Shown: piece after piece, positions 46,016 to 58,340 of the stretch | How positions within the stretch are numbered: position 1 is the stretch's first letter | Layout of the letters: each line of letters begins with the position of its first letter | Assembly (NCBI GenBank): GCA_015680685.1 | Contig: MNCI01029147.1 | Location: 39,505-103,504, forward strand | Length of the DNA: 64,000 bases | Source of the DNA: Gnetum montanum | Taxonomy: Eukaryota > Streptophyta > Gnetopsida > Gnetales > Gnetaceae | Direction: 5' to 3' | The notes under the pieces: generated by a model | Databases searched by the model: none | Told to the model about the DNA's origin: nothing | What the model saw: the letters and a program-made list of their open reading frames with translations, nothing else | Translations under genes and position numbers: made by a program

Positions 46016-47000
46016 TGAAACACCTCAAAGAAAATCCTACTACGAATAGGAAAGCCTGGTAGCTAAATTTGCATTATAATTTTGATTAAATTCAATAGAA
46101 AGAACAAATTTCTTGAATATCCCTTCAGAATTTTGTTACCTTATTTTAACAAAATTTTGGGGAAATTTAAACATGTAAAATGAAATTCATGGCCCACATT
46201 ATCAAATAAGTTGTGAATTTTATTAAGGTAGCATATTTAAGTTTGTATCTATCAAATATGCTATCAAAATGTTGCAATTAAATTTGCAACAATCCAAAAA
46301 TGTTGGTGATAAAAATGCTATAATTTTGGACCATGAAAAATGTCAAAACATTGGCATTTCAAGTGAAATTAGTTAAAAAATCTAGTGCCAAAAATGCGAC
46401 AGTTTTGGGCTATAAAAATGACCAAAAACACTATGTAACTACCTAGGAAACTTGGCAGAACTTGATCAGCAGAGTAATAGATGTGGCCTATAAAAGCAAG
46501 AATCTACATGATTTTGGAGATCTTTTGACATATTATTATTAGAGAGACTTGAGGACCTTTGGATCAATTTGGAGACTTCTCCATACTAGAGAATTTTGGA
46601 GTAGATATGAGAATCTAGAGATATTTTGTCATTCATGTGCATATTATCATGAACATTAAGAGGCTATTGTAGTTTATGCAAAAGTAGATCAAATAGATAA
46701 AACATATTTGGGAGGATCACAAGACACACACTAGCCACCAATGAGCCAAATTTTCAACATTATTTCTACAAAAACCTATGGAATGATCCCAGTTTCACAC
46801 TTTGTACTTTCTCACCTTGTAGTTTGTAGAATTAATATGAAAAATTGTAGTCATTTTGCCACAAGTTTTACCTATTTTCTACATTGCCTTTTGGTTTTTA
46901 TAGGTATAGTGTTAAATCTATCATTCACTCATTTTATTACCAATTTTCATTTACTTCATTTAGTAACAGATTTTTTAAGTCCTTAGGTGATTGACAAGAT
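46016..47000 (+). mobile_element. 5' LTR of element F, right edge not determined
   Basis: At least 46016-46275 is repeated at 63742-64000. A TATA box (TATAAAAG) at 46489 fits an LTR promoter, so the LTR must reach past about 46550. I could not find a primer-binding site, so the end given is only an estimate. Confidence 0.5.
46489..46496 (+). promoter_or_regulatory. Likely TATA box of the F LTR
   Basis: GGCCTATAAAAGCAAG, the best TATA match in the region, 473 bases into the LTR. Confidence 0.45.
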
Positions 47001-48106
47001 TGCCTAAGGTGCGTCAGATACTTTCGAGGCTTATGGATCTTGAGGTTGAAATTGTTTTGCACTAAACTATTTGATTTACAATGTTGAATTTTTTAGTTCT
47101 AGTGATAGATAGAGGGCCTTTGCTTGATTTTTTTTGTTCAAACCCTAATGTAGCCTTTGTTTACAAGTTTTCTTCCAATTATTTTCTATGTATTTAGTTT
47201 TGTGTGTTGTTTTTAAGTGATCTTTGGGTACCAAGGTTTTTGAGTTTTAGTGTTTTTGTTCATGGTTTTCTTGTACTAGCATTTTTAGTCTGGTCTTAAG
47301 CATTTTATGTGTAGTAAAAACCTACAAATATGCTAGCCTTTAGTTTCTTGAAAACTCAAAATCTACTCCAATTTTCCTTGTAGTCCTAGAATTCGCTCAA
47401 AAATTCTATGATTAAAATAGTGCAGCTAGTTCACCACTTTACATTTACAAAAAAAAAATTATTTCTATAGATTGGAGTGCAATATAATTTTCCTATTTTT
47501 TTCATTTGTAGTTTGTAGGTTTTACATATATACATTGTGACCATTTTTCTTGTTTTTCCTAGTATAGCCACAAATATGCTAGGATAAATATGCTATGGCC
47601 TATTGACCTTTATATGTTCATAAAAAAGTATTATTACAATCATAGTACACTACAATTTTCTCACTTCTACACTTATTTTTTGGCTTAGTTTTTTTTATCT
47701 ATGCTATATCTCATTTATGCTACATCTTAAATAAGTTGTAGTTAAATAAGTTACAAGCTACAAGCTATAGCTTAAACAAGCTACATCTCAAGTAAGCTAA
47801 AGCTCAAAAAAGTTGTAGTCAAATAGGCTGTTGCAACAACTTATTTAATATGTTAAAACCTTAGTCACATTTGTCCAATCACTTGGTCTTGCAGAGTTTA
47901 TGCCATTCGTATTGACTATTTTGCCACATAACATCATTGCCATGGCCTTAAACTAGAGTTCCAATTGTATTTATGGCTGTAAGGACCTAGTCATAATGGA
48001 GCATAGGTAGTTCCTTAGATGTCTAGGATGCAACCCTACACATGCTAATATTATCGAAGAATATTACAATTTCATTTGTGCAAAAATCCAAGTTGGTCTA
48101 TGTATC
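47001..48106 (+). other. Element F leader or LTR remainder
   Basis: No gene is seen. A short degenerate tandem repeat of AAGCTACAAGCTATAGCTT-like words lies at about 47700-47830. The sequence ends at CCATG, the target site of D. Confidence 0.45.
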
Positions 48107-48111
48107 CCATG

Positions 48112-48871
48112 TGATGGGACGCGATATCGCAGTGTGTCGTCATATCTATAAATAAGAGGCAACTCTCCCTTGTTTCATCAATCTAGGCTAGATAGTAGGG
48201 AAACTCTAGTAGATTGATCACTCTAGAGATAGAATATTTTCCATGTGCCCACAGTAGGAGTCCCAAAGTGAACGGATCTTTATTCGAGCAGACATTGTAC
48301 CTTAACACAAGTTTGTGTACGATAATAAAGACGAGCTTTGTGGATAAACCTTGTAGTTCATGGAATAGGCTAGTTAGGATTTTCTTTACTGTTATTTATT
48401 ATCTGTTATTTACATGCTTTATTAGTTATTAAATCTTTCTCAACCCTTCTCTCCTAGTTAAGTGCCTCAATACGACCACTTCGAGCACGTGCGTTACGCT
48501 TGGTGATCCCAGCAACGATTAGCGTTTGGTAGCCAAGGTTGCATCGGTCAGGGTGTGTACAGTAAGTGGGAATGGATGCTGATGCTAGGTTAATTTAGAC
48601 TTAGTTCATTAGTTAGAGTTATTACTTAGTCTTCTCAACCCTTTACCTTATTAGCATAGGAGAAAAAACATAAAAAGCATAAAAATCATATACCTCAGAC
48701 TTACTTAACCATACACCGTGACAACTACAAGTAAGTTTGGGAAGACAACGAATGATTAACCCTAAGTGTTCCATGGGGCATGTAGGTACTTAGTCTATGG
48801 AGTTCATCTGGATCGTGTGTGCTATGCTCGTATTCGTATGGTTGAGTGTAGGGGTACCTCACCACTCATCA
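48112..48871 (+). mobile_element. 5' LTR of element D
   Basis: 760 bases, about 60 shorter than the 3' copy because most of the GATATC-palindrome array after TGATGGGA is missing. TATAAATA at 48147-48154. Confidence 0.9.
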
Positions 48872-48872
48872 T

Positions 48873-48890
48873 TGGTGCCATTGCCGGGGA
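48873..48890 (+). other. Primer-binding site of element D
   Basis: TGGTGCCATTGCCGGGGA matches the tRNA-Asp site with two transitions. Confidence 0.85.
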
Positions 48891-49014
48891 CTAAGTGTTT
48901 GTGCACTGAATAGAACATAGGATATCACTCACATCGTTGGGAGCCTAAACGAACCTTTGGGTTAATTAAACAAGAATTTATATAATGGTAAAATTATCAC
49001 ACCAATAAATAACA

Positions 49015-52000
49015 ATGTCTTATTCTAACAAAAGAAATTCACCACCTAGGGATAATACAAGAAACAGTCGGAAGTCAAAAATACATAACCAAAATCTACC
49101 AAGTCGTCAACAATACCTGATAGTCTATACTCATCCCGATGAGTATATTCCAAACTTTACCTTTATCCTCCATCAAGACGAACAACTACGATGGAGAGAT
49201 TTGCAAGGTAACATCATGTTACCTTCAGATCGATCAATCACTAACATGCTCCTCCGTGCTTTGGCATAGATTGACATGATAGAATTATATGCTGAATATG
49301 TTGTAGAAGACTTTGACATGAGGGATTATCATCCCACAGCTACACAATGTATCAGGGACTCACGGTAGGAGAGCCAACATACACTGATGAAGGGAAAAGT
49401 CCTGCACGTCCTTAGCAAAATAGGAGATGATGAACCCATTATAATGGGTTCTCTAACAAATGATGTTTCCCCTCCTAACGATGGTGAGGAGGTAGGGTAT
49501 CAGAACCTACGCTCAAAAATACATAACACTGGTTCTGATTCTCGTGAAAGCCAACTATTCACAGAGGGAACAAAAGCTCATGATAAGGATGGGCACTTAG
49601 ATTGTCACCACGATCGAGGCTGTAGCATCTGAAGAGAAGGCAAGAAGCATCGCCATGGAGATGGTTCTCCTTCCTCTTCTCCTTCATCTCACCACTCACC
49701 CTCTCCTTCCACATTTGGGTGCAGCCATCATGAACATAATAGTGAGGATAGAGGTAGAAAAAATGAGAGACCTTGATGAGAAAGTTGAGAGAGAGGACAA
49801 GGACATGAATGAAGGGAAAGTAGGGAACAACAAAAACATCATAGGAATCATGAAAGAGATGATCATGATGAGCCCCTACTTGCAACCCAAAGTATGTTTA
49901 ACATAACAGAGGTAGTAAGAATTCCAATAAGGCATCAAAAGGATAGTCAGAACAAGCGTTTAGACATGAAAAATATCCCATGCTTTGAAGGGGGATACAA
50001 CTCAGATCCACAACATCATTTACAGGCATTCCACGATGCTTGTGCCTTGCAGAACATAGAAAATGAGTGGCAAAAACTTAAGTTGTTTTCCAAGACACTC
50101 ATCAAGGAAGCAGAGAGTTGGTACTAGTCCTTAGAGTTGGAAACCATCAGGAGGTGGAGTACAATGTTAGAACTCTTCAACGATAAGTATCAAACATACT
50201 CCAAAGTGTCTAATTTGTGTAAGCAGATCCAAGGCTGGAAACAAGGTAATCATGAACCCTTGGATGCTACCATGGGTCACTGCTATGCATTGTTACATCA
50301 TTGCCCAGGACATGGATACACTCAACGGGATCAACTTCACCACATCGTGGATGGGCTAAGTCATGAAACTAGAAGAACCCTTGGGACTTATGCCTAAGGG
50401 AGACTATCAAAACTTAGAGCCCATGAAATACATCGCTTGTTGGAGCAAGTAGAAAAAGAAGAAGGTGAGCTACAAAAAAGGGAAAGTGTGAAAGAATACA
50501 ACCGTGATCCCTCCTTTCGAAAGAAGGGAGTAATATTTTGTGATGTGGAGGATGAGTCACCACTCGAAGAGTTGGTGAATAGAAAAACCTTGCCGATTCA
50601 AAAACTAATAATAGAACTATTAGCTAAGGTAGATCAATTGTGGGATTCCTTAGACTCTAGACTTGAAAGTGTCTTGAAAATCATAGAAGAGTCTAAGGTG
50701 GAATGAAGTAGTGACAAGGATAAGAAAAACTGGAGAGATTCAGGCCCTGCACATAATAAGGGGAAGGGAAAAATTACTATCTCCAATGTGGTTGTGAATT
50801 CTGACACAGACGATGACGGTGGATGTGAGATTTGCCAATATGACCATCATAAGGGATGTTTTCCAATCATCTCACATCTACAGGATTCTGGGATGTATGT
50901 GCTTAACCCGAGACTCAACCAATGACAAACCCATCGAAGGTTACCTTATCCTCAAGGTAACCCAAGGCAGTTCCACCAACCCTTAACATACTATCCAAGT
51001 GAAACTCTAACACAACCCATTAGACAACATCAGCAGTGGAAATACCCATACTCATGGGGGATGCCACCACCAACACAATAGTACCCTTACTGGTAGCGAG
51101 ACCCATATGGATATTATGTGCAGTAGCCGGTTTCTCCAAGTGACTCTATGGGTCACACAACTCCCCAATGTTACTACCAAGTTTGGGAGTACTTTACGAG
51201 GACTCCTTCTCCTTCGGGAGACATTCCACATTCATCCCATCCTCCAACTCCATTTGCACCTCTTCCACCTATAGTTCCCATACAACCTACTCCAACAATG
51301 CAAGGGGAACTCCCTACTCAACTGTAGCAACATAACACTGCAAGAGCTGTAAACATTAAACTCGCTGTTGGTTCTGACAACTATAAAAAGAGAAGACAAT
51401 TCTTTAGAACCAGAAGCCCAGACAATCTCTCGCAACAACAAGCAGTTGAGCCTAGGTACACTCCTCCACCATCCAACACTTCAAAGCACCCTTCAGTCCA
51501 ACAATAGAGCTGTACACATACCATTATGTTAACGCATACCATAACCAACTGGATCAAGGTAGGCCACCTTTTCAAAAAACTCTCTGATCTTGGAAGCCCC
51601 TTAATCTATTTACAAATTGCTAGGAATGAACCACATAAGGCTCTTCTTGACTCGGGTTCTAGAGTCAATTTAATATCACTAGAAATTTATCAAGCCTGGA
51701 ACCTACCCCAACTTAAGAAGAGCAACATCCAAGTGGAGCTAGCTGACTAGTCCATCACCATTCCCTTGGGATTGGTGGAGGATATCATTACCACTATGTG
51801 TGGGTGGTCATACCCAGTTGACTTCCTGGTGATAGAAGTTAGCAGTGACAACGGGGGCTTCCCAATCATAATGGGAAGGCCATGGCTGAGTACAATAGAT
51901 GCGTACCTAGGGATCTGCAATCTTTCCTTGCAGATATCTAAGGTAAATATATATGGAAAGATCTAGAAGAAGAAAGTTCCATGCATCACATGCAGTGACT

Positions 52001-52353
52001 CAGAGGGTGATGACATGGAAGAATGTTCAACATCTCTTCCATGTAATCGGTGTGCCCAAGAAATAAAAATTCAAAGGTGCTTGTATGTAGCAACTACACC
52101 AGTAGTAGATACCCCATGGTTGACAGCTACTAGAAAGAGCAACCCAATATGCATGGAACGAACTGAGGAAACAACTCATGCTAACAATGAAGGCATAGAT
52201 ACATTGGAGTATGAACATCGCCAACTTCCACCCCTTAATCTAAGAACATCAACGGGAAGAAGTTGGGCACTTTTACAAAATTCAAATAGACATTCATTAT
52301 TTCATATCTCTCCCTTACAATTCAGTCATGGGAGAGATGGCCACCTATGCTAA
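49015..52353 (+). pseudogene. Broken gag-protease gene of element D
   Basis: Collinear with the A protein from ATG to the C-terminal GRDGHLC, but cut by stops and at least one shift. Recognisable parts: YIPNFTFILHQDEQLRWRD (N-terminus), FEGGYNSDPQHHLQAFHDA and RRWSTMLELFNDKYQ (capsid), CEICQYDHHKGC (zinc knuckle missing its last Cys, now Phe), and protease LLDSGSRVNLIS with IIMGRPWLSTID. A stop replaces the codon after VELAD. The W-Y-stop-S near 50127 is CGG to TAG relative to A. Confidence 0.88.
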
Positions 52354-52380
52354 TCATTGGAGGTCTTCAATTCTTTTACA

Positions 52381-52590
52381 TTTTTTGTTTAACACATTTT
52401 TGTTTTACACATTTTTGTTTAACACATTTTTGTTTTACAAGTTTTTGTTTTACACGTTTTTGTTTTACAAGTTTTTGTTTTACATGTTTTTTTTACACAT
52501 TTTGTTTTACATGTTTTTGTTTTACACATTTTTGTCTTACACGTTTTTGTTTTACAAATTTCTTTAAATTTTTTTGTTTTTGTCTTACAA
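52381..52590 (+). repeat. Minisatellite of TTTTTGTTTTACACA type, element D
   Basis: About fourteen degenerate units, the longest of the three copies. It generates open frames full of Phe, Cys and Thr that are not genes. Confidence 0.88.
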
Positions 52591-52869
52591 CATCATTACA
52601 CCTTTCCATTTATTTTTTTGTGTTTATGTGTGTTTTATCCATCCTGTAAGTTTGTCATCCAATAAGTGTTCTTCACGATTGTATGAACTGTTTTTCATTA
52701 ATTGCTAATGTTTGGTTTTTACCTTTAAGTTATGATGTTGATACTAAGGTATGTTTCTTTTGATATGGCAAGCAATGAGTCCACTTCATCCATTCATCCA
52801 CNGGTTACCCAACTATCGGAAGCTGAGTCAATAAAAATAAGAAGTCTTTGTATGGTTTGGTTCTCACAC

Positions 52870-52873
<4 letters not shown>

Positions 52874-52902
<29 letters not shown>
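52874..52902 (+). repeat. AT microsatellite
   Basis: About fourteen AT units within the noncoding region of element D. Confidence 0.9.
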
Positions 52903-52906
<4 letters not shown>

Positions 52907-53389
52907 GATAATTCAAAGCACACCCCTTAGATGAAATAATCCCTTGGGCTATAAGCACTGGTTATGAAACTAAAAATGTTCCCTTTAACTAAGGCCCTTC
53001 TCACTTCCCATTCTCTCCTCATTTGTTTCTTAGGAATGGTGGTGGCTCTTGGGGATAACATTCTTGTTATTCAAGTGGATGGATTGGCTGAATGCATTGA
53101 TGCGAAGTCACTAGATGTGGTTGGTTTGAGGCCAGAGTTAGAATGAGATTTGCCAAGTCACATTAATCATGAAATCCACAAGGGGCTGCACACCACCTTG
53201 CTCTTGGGATTCCATTCCATTTTCTTCTCTCCATCCTTCTCTCCACTGTTCACCTCATTGCCGATTGTATCATTAGTGTATATTTTGGTAGATACATCAT
53301 TTTTTTGGTAAATTCTTACAGTTAAGACTTTAACTCTTGTTTCAAAATACATTCCCAGAGCCTACGGACTCTTTGAATGTGGGTTTGTC

Positions 53390-53431
53390 AGGGCATTAAG
53401 GGCATAAGCTTGCTTTGGGGAGGAACCACTG
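53390..53431 (+). repeat. Conserved noncoding block, copy in element D
   Basis: AGGGCATTAAGGGCATAAGC then TTGCTTTGGGGAGGAACCACT. Confidence 0.7.
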
Positions 53432-53603
53432 ACATTCCTATTTGGTGCACTAGTTAAATTATTTCCCTTAACATTTTGCAATCCATTTTGTTTTGTTCAT
53501 TTCCATCTTGACATCCACTTTATCGACGTTACTGTTGTCTCTTTTTATCCATCTTTCTATTCCTTTTCTTTTTCCATTCTCTCGCTACCGGAGGTTCATG
53601 ATT

Positions 53604-53616
53604 AGTCATGGGGGTA
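53604..53616 (+). other. Internal polypurine-tract copy, element D
   Basis: AGTCATGGGGGTA, about 550 bases upstream of the true tract. Confidence 0.6.
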
Positions 53617-54155
53617 TGGGGCCCAATTTTTTTGATTTTCTCCTAACCCCTACACCTTCATTAGTCATCATTAATATATCTCCAGATCCATAATTTGCCA
53701 TACCACAACCCAGCCAATGGAATTTTCACCGTAGCAAGGTATCAACTACATTAAAATTTATTTACCCTTGCTAATTTAAGACTGTGTTGTGTGTGCAGAT
53801 GGTAATCATGAAAAAATGGATTGGATCTAGAGGGAGCACTTGGAATGGAGCGGTGTTGAAGCAGCTTGGCAAGGAATGAGATCGGTGATGCGCTTACGGA
53901 TGGACAACGAAATGCGCAATCTTAGTGTTGGCAGCAACATGACTTCTTCTCTCTTCTCTCTTCTCTTTTCTCTCATCTACCAAATGAGGCCTGATCTCAA
54001 TGTAATAAGGTCTTCACTCTTGTTGTCATGAACACTAGTTCGTTGAGTCTTGTAATGATGATCCGTTCACATGTTATCCCATTAGTTTCATTTGACTCAA
54101 TAATCCCATACCTTCCCGATATTATTGTAAGGAACTCGAGGACGAGTTTTCATTT

Positions 54156-54168
54156 AGTTATGGGGGTA
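54156..54168 (+). other. Polypurine tract of element D
   Basis: AGTTATGGGGGTA directly before TGATGGG, one transition from the A tract. Confidence 0.85.
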
Positions 54169-54989
54169 TGATGGGATGTGATATCTTATGGGCCATGATA
54201 TCACATACGCTATTTCGCATCCCTCGCAATATCGCGTATGTGATATTGCGGTGTGCTGTCATTATCTATAAATAAGAGGTAACTCTCCCTTGTTTCATCA
54301 TCCTAGGCTAGACATTAGGGAAACTCTGGTAGATTGATCACTCCAGAGATGGAATATTTTCCATGTGCCCATAGTAGGAGTCCCAAAGTGAATGGACCTT
54401 TATTCGAGCAGACATTGTACCTAAACACATGTTTGTGTAAGGCAATAAAGACGAGCTTCGTGGATAAACCTTGTAGTGCATGGACTAGGCTAGTTAGGAT
54501 TTTCTTTACTGTTATTTATTATATGTTATTTATATGCTTTATTAGTTATTAAATCTTTCTCAACCCTTCTCTCCTAGTTAAGTGCCTCAATATGACCACT
54601 TCAAGCATGTGCGTTATGCTTGGTGATCCTAGCAACAATTAGCATTTGGTAGCCAAGGTTGCATCGGTTCAGGGTGTGTACAGTAAGTGGGAACAAATGC
54701 TGATGCTAGGCTAATTTAGACTTAGTTCATTAGTTAGAGTTAGTAATTAGTCTTCTCAACCCTTTACCTTGTTAGCATAGGAGACAAAAACATAAAAAGC
54801 ATAAAAATCATATACCTCAGACTTACTTAACCATACACCGTGACAACTACAAGTTTGGGAAGACAATGAATGATTAACCCTAAGTGTTCCATGGGGCGTG
54901 TAGGCACTTAGTCTGCGGAGTTCAACCGGATCGTGCGTGTTATGCTCATATTTGTATGGTTGAGTGTAGGGGTACCTCGCCACTCATCA
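54169..54989 (+). mobile_element. 3' LTR of element D
   Basis: 821 bases, TGATGGG to CTCATCA, with a palindrome array at 54178-54255 (TGATATC, GATATCAC, CAATATCGCG). Confidence 0.92.
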
Positions 54990-54994
54990 CCATG

Positions 54995-57900
54995 TAAAGA
55001 GTTAGACTCCAAATGTGAGTTTGAATTTATTCATAAGAACAAGAAGGAATATATCCCTTCCCTATATGACAACATTGAGCTTTTGGAAATCTATGTCAAC
55101 ATGTTATCGTAATTGGTGGACACTGATGATGAGGTGGCAGTAAGTGAGAAAGCTAGCTTAGAACCAAATTAAGAAGATTAAGATAGGCCTAGGGTTTACT
55201 ATGAGACTAATGCTTATTTGGAGGAATCCTTGAAATCGTATTTCCTTGACTTATTCATAAATAACACATTGTATTACATGCTAGTAATAAGTTAAATACT
55301 ATCTACAACCCCATTGGATCAACTCCCAACTAGCTTCTTAGTCCACCTCACTATTCATATCAATGCATTTTTCAACCTAGCCTCATTTTATGTGATCATC
55401 ACCGGTGGTCTCTTCCATCCCACCTCCTTTTATCATCTCAACAGGCCCTTCTTCAGGACCTTAAGGCTCACAAACTTATTGCAACTTCTTCATTCCCTTC
55501 ATTCCACAAGTCCCAATGCCAATCTCATTCTCCATGTTTAATCCTCCTATAATGGTAACTACATGATCCATGCATTCCATACCATTACCTATTTCACAAC
55601 TATAACCACAAATTTCACAACCACAAGTGTAGCCCTCAAGAGCTCTACAAGCCTTAGATCAAGCCTTCTGACTAATAGAGGACCTTACTATGAAGCTATG
55701 AAAACTCAAATCAATACAAACTAAATATTGAAAGTCATGAACTTATATTAAGATGACCCCATTATCCCCTCCATCCCTCAAATAACATTACCTATAAGCA
55801 TTCCCATCCCATAATTTACCAAATACAATGGTGAAGCAAATCCTAATGCACACTTTATAACCTTCCATTCAAAGTGCCTCTTCCTACAAGCTTGGTTGCA
55901 TACTATGATACTAATCTTTCCTATGTCTTTATTAGGAAAAGATCTTGATTGGCATCAAATCTTACCTAAAGGTTCCATCTCCTCCTTAGATGACTTGATA
56001 ATCTAATTTGTAAATCACTTCAAAGACAACCTAAAGCATGATACAACTTTAGATCAACTCATGAAAGTGAGGCAAGGGGCACTTGAACTAGTTTAAAGGT
56101 TTATTTAGAGATGGAATGCAACACTTAATGAGACTCTAAAGTCCATCTTTGAAACCAATCTATTAGCTATTTTAAGGGGGTAGTCAATGAGATTATCAAA
56201 GCTTTACTACTTAGAGCCTTGATCATTGAGCTAAGTCATTTCACAAATTAAGAACATTAAGGAGGTTACTAAAGCTAGCAACAATCTAGCCTATGTAACC
56301 TACAAAAATGAATATACATGGAGGAATAGGGATAAGAATAAGCCAACACAAGCAGTTGTGGGCATAGTGGAAAAAGACTTGAAATAGACAAAAATAAAAA
56401 AGTCACCACCATGTAACACATCCTCTAATCCTTTTCAACTACCTACTTCATATGCTTCCAACCAGCCAAGATCAAATTTTGAGTGCAAGGAGAAGACTAG
56501 GTATGCAAAGTTTCCTATGAAATCTTCTGAGGTCATAGAACAATTTCTTAAAGATAATCATATTCAACAATAGCACATGTACAAGGAAGCTCATAAGAGA
56601 CATTATTATCTTTGTGATATAGCTAGAGACCCAACGGTAGCAACCAAAGATGATCCAATGCTACCAAAGTACTTCAAGCTTGATAGATTTTACCACTACC
56701 ATCAACTAGCTAGTCATGATACTAATTTTTTCTTAGCATTGAAAGATGATCTCAAAATATGATTAATCATGAAGAGTTTGTGTTGAATGAATCCAACCCT
56801 TCAAACATCAAAAATGATTCTTACATCTTAGTCTTGTTCACAATGATATCCAATCTAGTTTTCATAGAGAACTATTTGTTATCAAGGTCCCCTTGGCTAG
56901 CACTTGGTCCCATAACATAAAGCCTAAGACATCATTTATTATATGGGCACCACCATGCCGAGCCTCCAAGGAGCCTTTTATTTTACATATTTCACCTTTA
57001 GTAGCAACAACATCACAACACAAAAAAAATGTTACCAATCCATCTAAGGCTAGGTAGCCATTTGTTATTAGGGTTCCTACCACCATCCATAAGTAACCTT
57101 ACAACAACTTGTGAAAAATGCTCATTTATTGAGGCCAATATATCTATAATGTCATCACCAAGAAACAATAAATCACCACTACAATGGTGATGAAAACAAC
57201 CTATTGTCAAACTAATGACTAAGCTCACTAAAGATAACTAACAACAAAAGACTTGGAAGTAAGTTAAACCACTAAAACCTATGTTAAGAGTAGTCCTACC
57301 TATGAACTCAATTTTCCAAACTGCATCAACCATTTAACCAAGAAAGAGTCACAAACCAAGTATGTGTAAGGGGCCCAAGTAACACATGCAAGGACATGTG
57401 TTGAAAAATTATAGAAAGAATGAAGGAAATTAGACTACCAAGGTTGAAAAATCACACACCAAGGAAAATAATTTTATCACTGTAATGAAACAAGTCAAAT
57501 GGTTCCTAAAATAAAATAACATGTCATTGAAATATCTTCCCCTACTCATAGAAACACACTAGTTAAAATGGTAACCTCTATTCCCATGAGTGGAGATATG
57601 TTTGCTAACAAAGAATCCATTTACTTTATCATTGAACAAACTCCTCTTGGAGAAGATAAGCATCAAACCATGCTCATGTTTCATGATAGTGAAGTGAAGA
57701 TTGATCCACAAAATGTAAAAGTACTATTTTCTCCTCTCCTCATTACCATACTTGTTAGCAAGTAAAATATTCATCATGTTCATGTGGATGAGGGAGCAGC
57801 AACCAATGTAATATAGTTTACCATCATTGAGTGATTAGGCATAACTAAAAGCATTCAAGAAACCTCTACCTTTTCACTTAAGTCATTCAATAGGTCATGG

Positions 57901-58340
57901 ATAGTGGTATGAGGTTCTATATCCTTAGACTTTGTAGCTAGGAAATAGTTTCCCACTTTCACTAATTTCCTAGTGGTTGAAGAAACATTTGGTTTTAATT
58001 TGATCATAGGAAGACCATGGTTAGCAAAGCTTTGAGTAGTTTCATCTTCTATAAACCAAGAGATTTACTTGCGGTATGAGGATGGAAAAATTATGATTCA
58101 TGGTGATAACATGCTTCTCTCATATGTGAAAAATGTCAACATTGAATGAGAATTAGAAGTGAAGTTTTAAGATAAAATTGTTGACATTCAAGTTGGAGCC
58201 AACAACAATAACAACAACACTAACATTGTCAACTCTACAACATTACATGACCAACAAGAATGCTTGCCACTTGTTGTATTAAACAATAATAATGATGAAC
58301 ATAAGATTATGCAAAAGAAGTTCCATAATTTATTAGATAT
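54995..58340 (+). pseudogene. gag-protease relic of element F
   Basis: Reading the plus strand through stops, the capsid part has KYNGEANPNAHFITFHSKC, LLGKDLDWHQILPKGSISS, FVNHFKDNLKH and LMKVRQGALELV (about 55810-56100). A zinc-knuckle-like segment follows (56577-56762) with KYFKLDRFYHYHQLASHDTN, in which the cysteines are lost. The protease part (about 57775-58140) has HVDEGAATNVI in place of a D-[ST]-G motif and later LIIGRPWLAKL. The style of the knuckle (YH...SHDT...LKDD) fits gag genes of Ty3/gypsy elements. It is unlike that of the A group, so F is a separate family. Confidence 0.65.

Larger units (their letters stand above)
52591..54155 (+). other. Noncoding 3' region of element D
   Basis: Collinear with A. 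It contains the N at 52802, an AT microsatellite (52874-52902) where A has a poly-A run, the conserved block (53390-53431) and the internal tract core (53604-53616). Confidence 0.7.
48112..54989 (+). mobile_element. Element D: complete group-1 LTR retrotransposon, decayed
   Basis: LTRs 48112-48871 and 54169-54989, ends TGATGGG...CTCATCA, with CCATG at 48107-48111 and 54990-54994 as a perfect target-site duplication. It is collinear with A: primer site, gag-protease, minisatellite, conserved block, internal tract core and polypurine tract. It has no pol. A single N at 52802 marks a place where about 200 bases present in A and E are absent. Confidence 0.93.
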
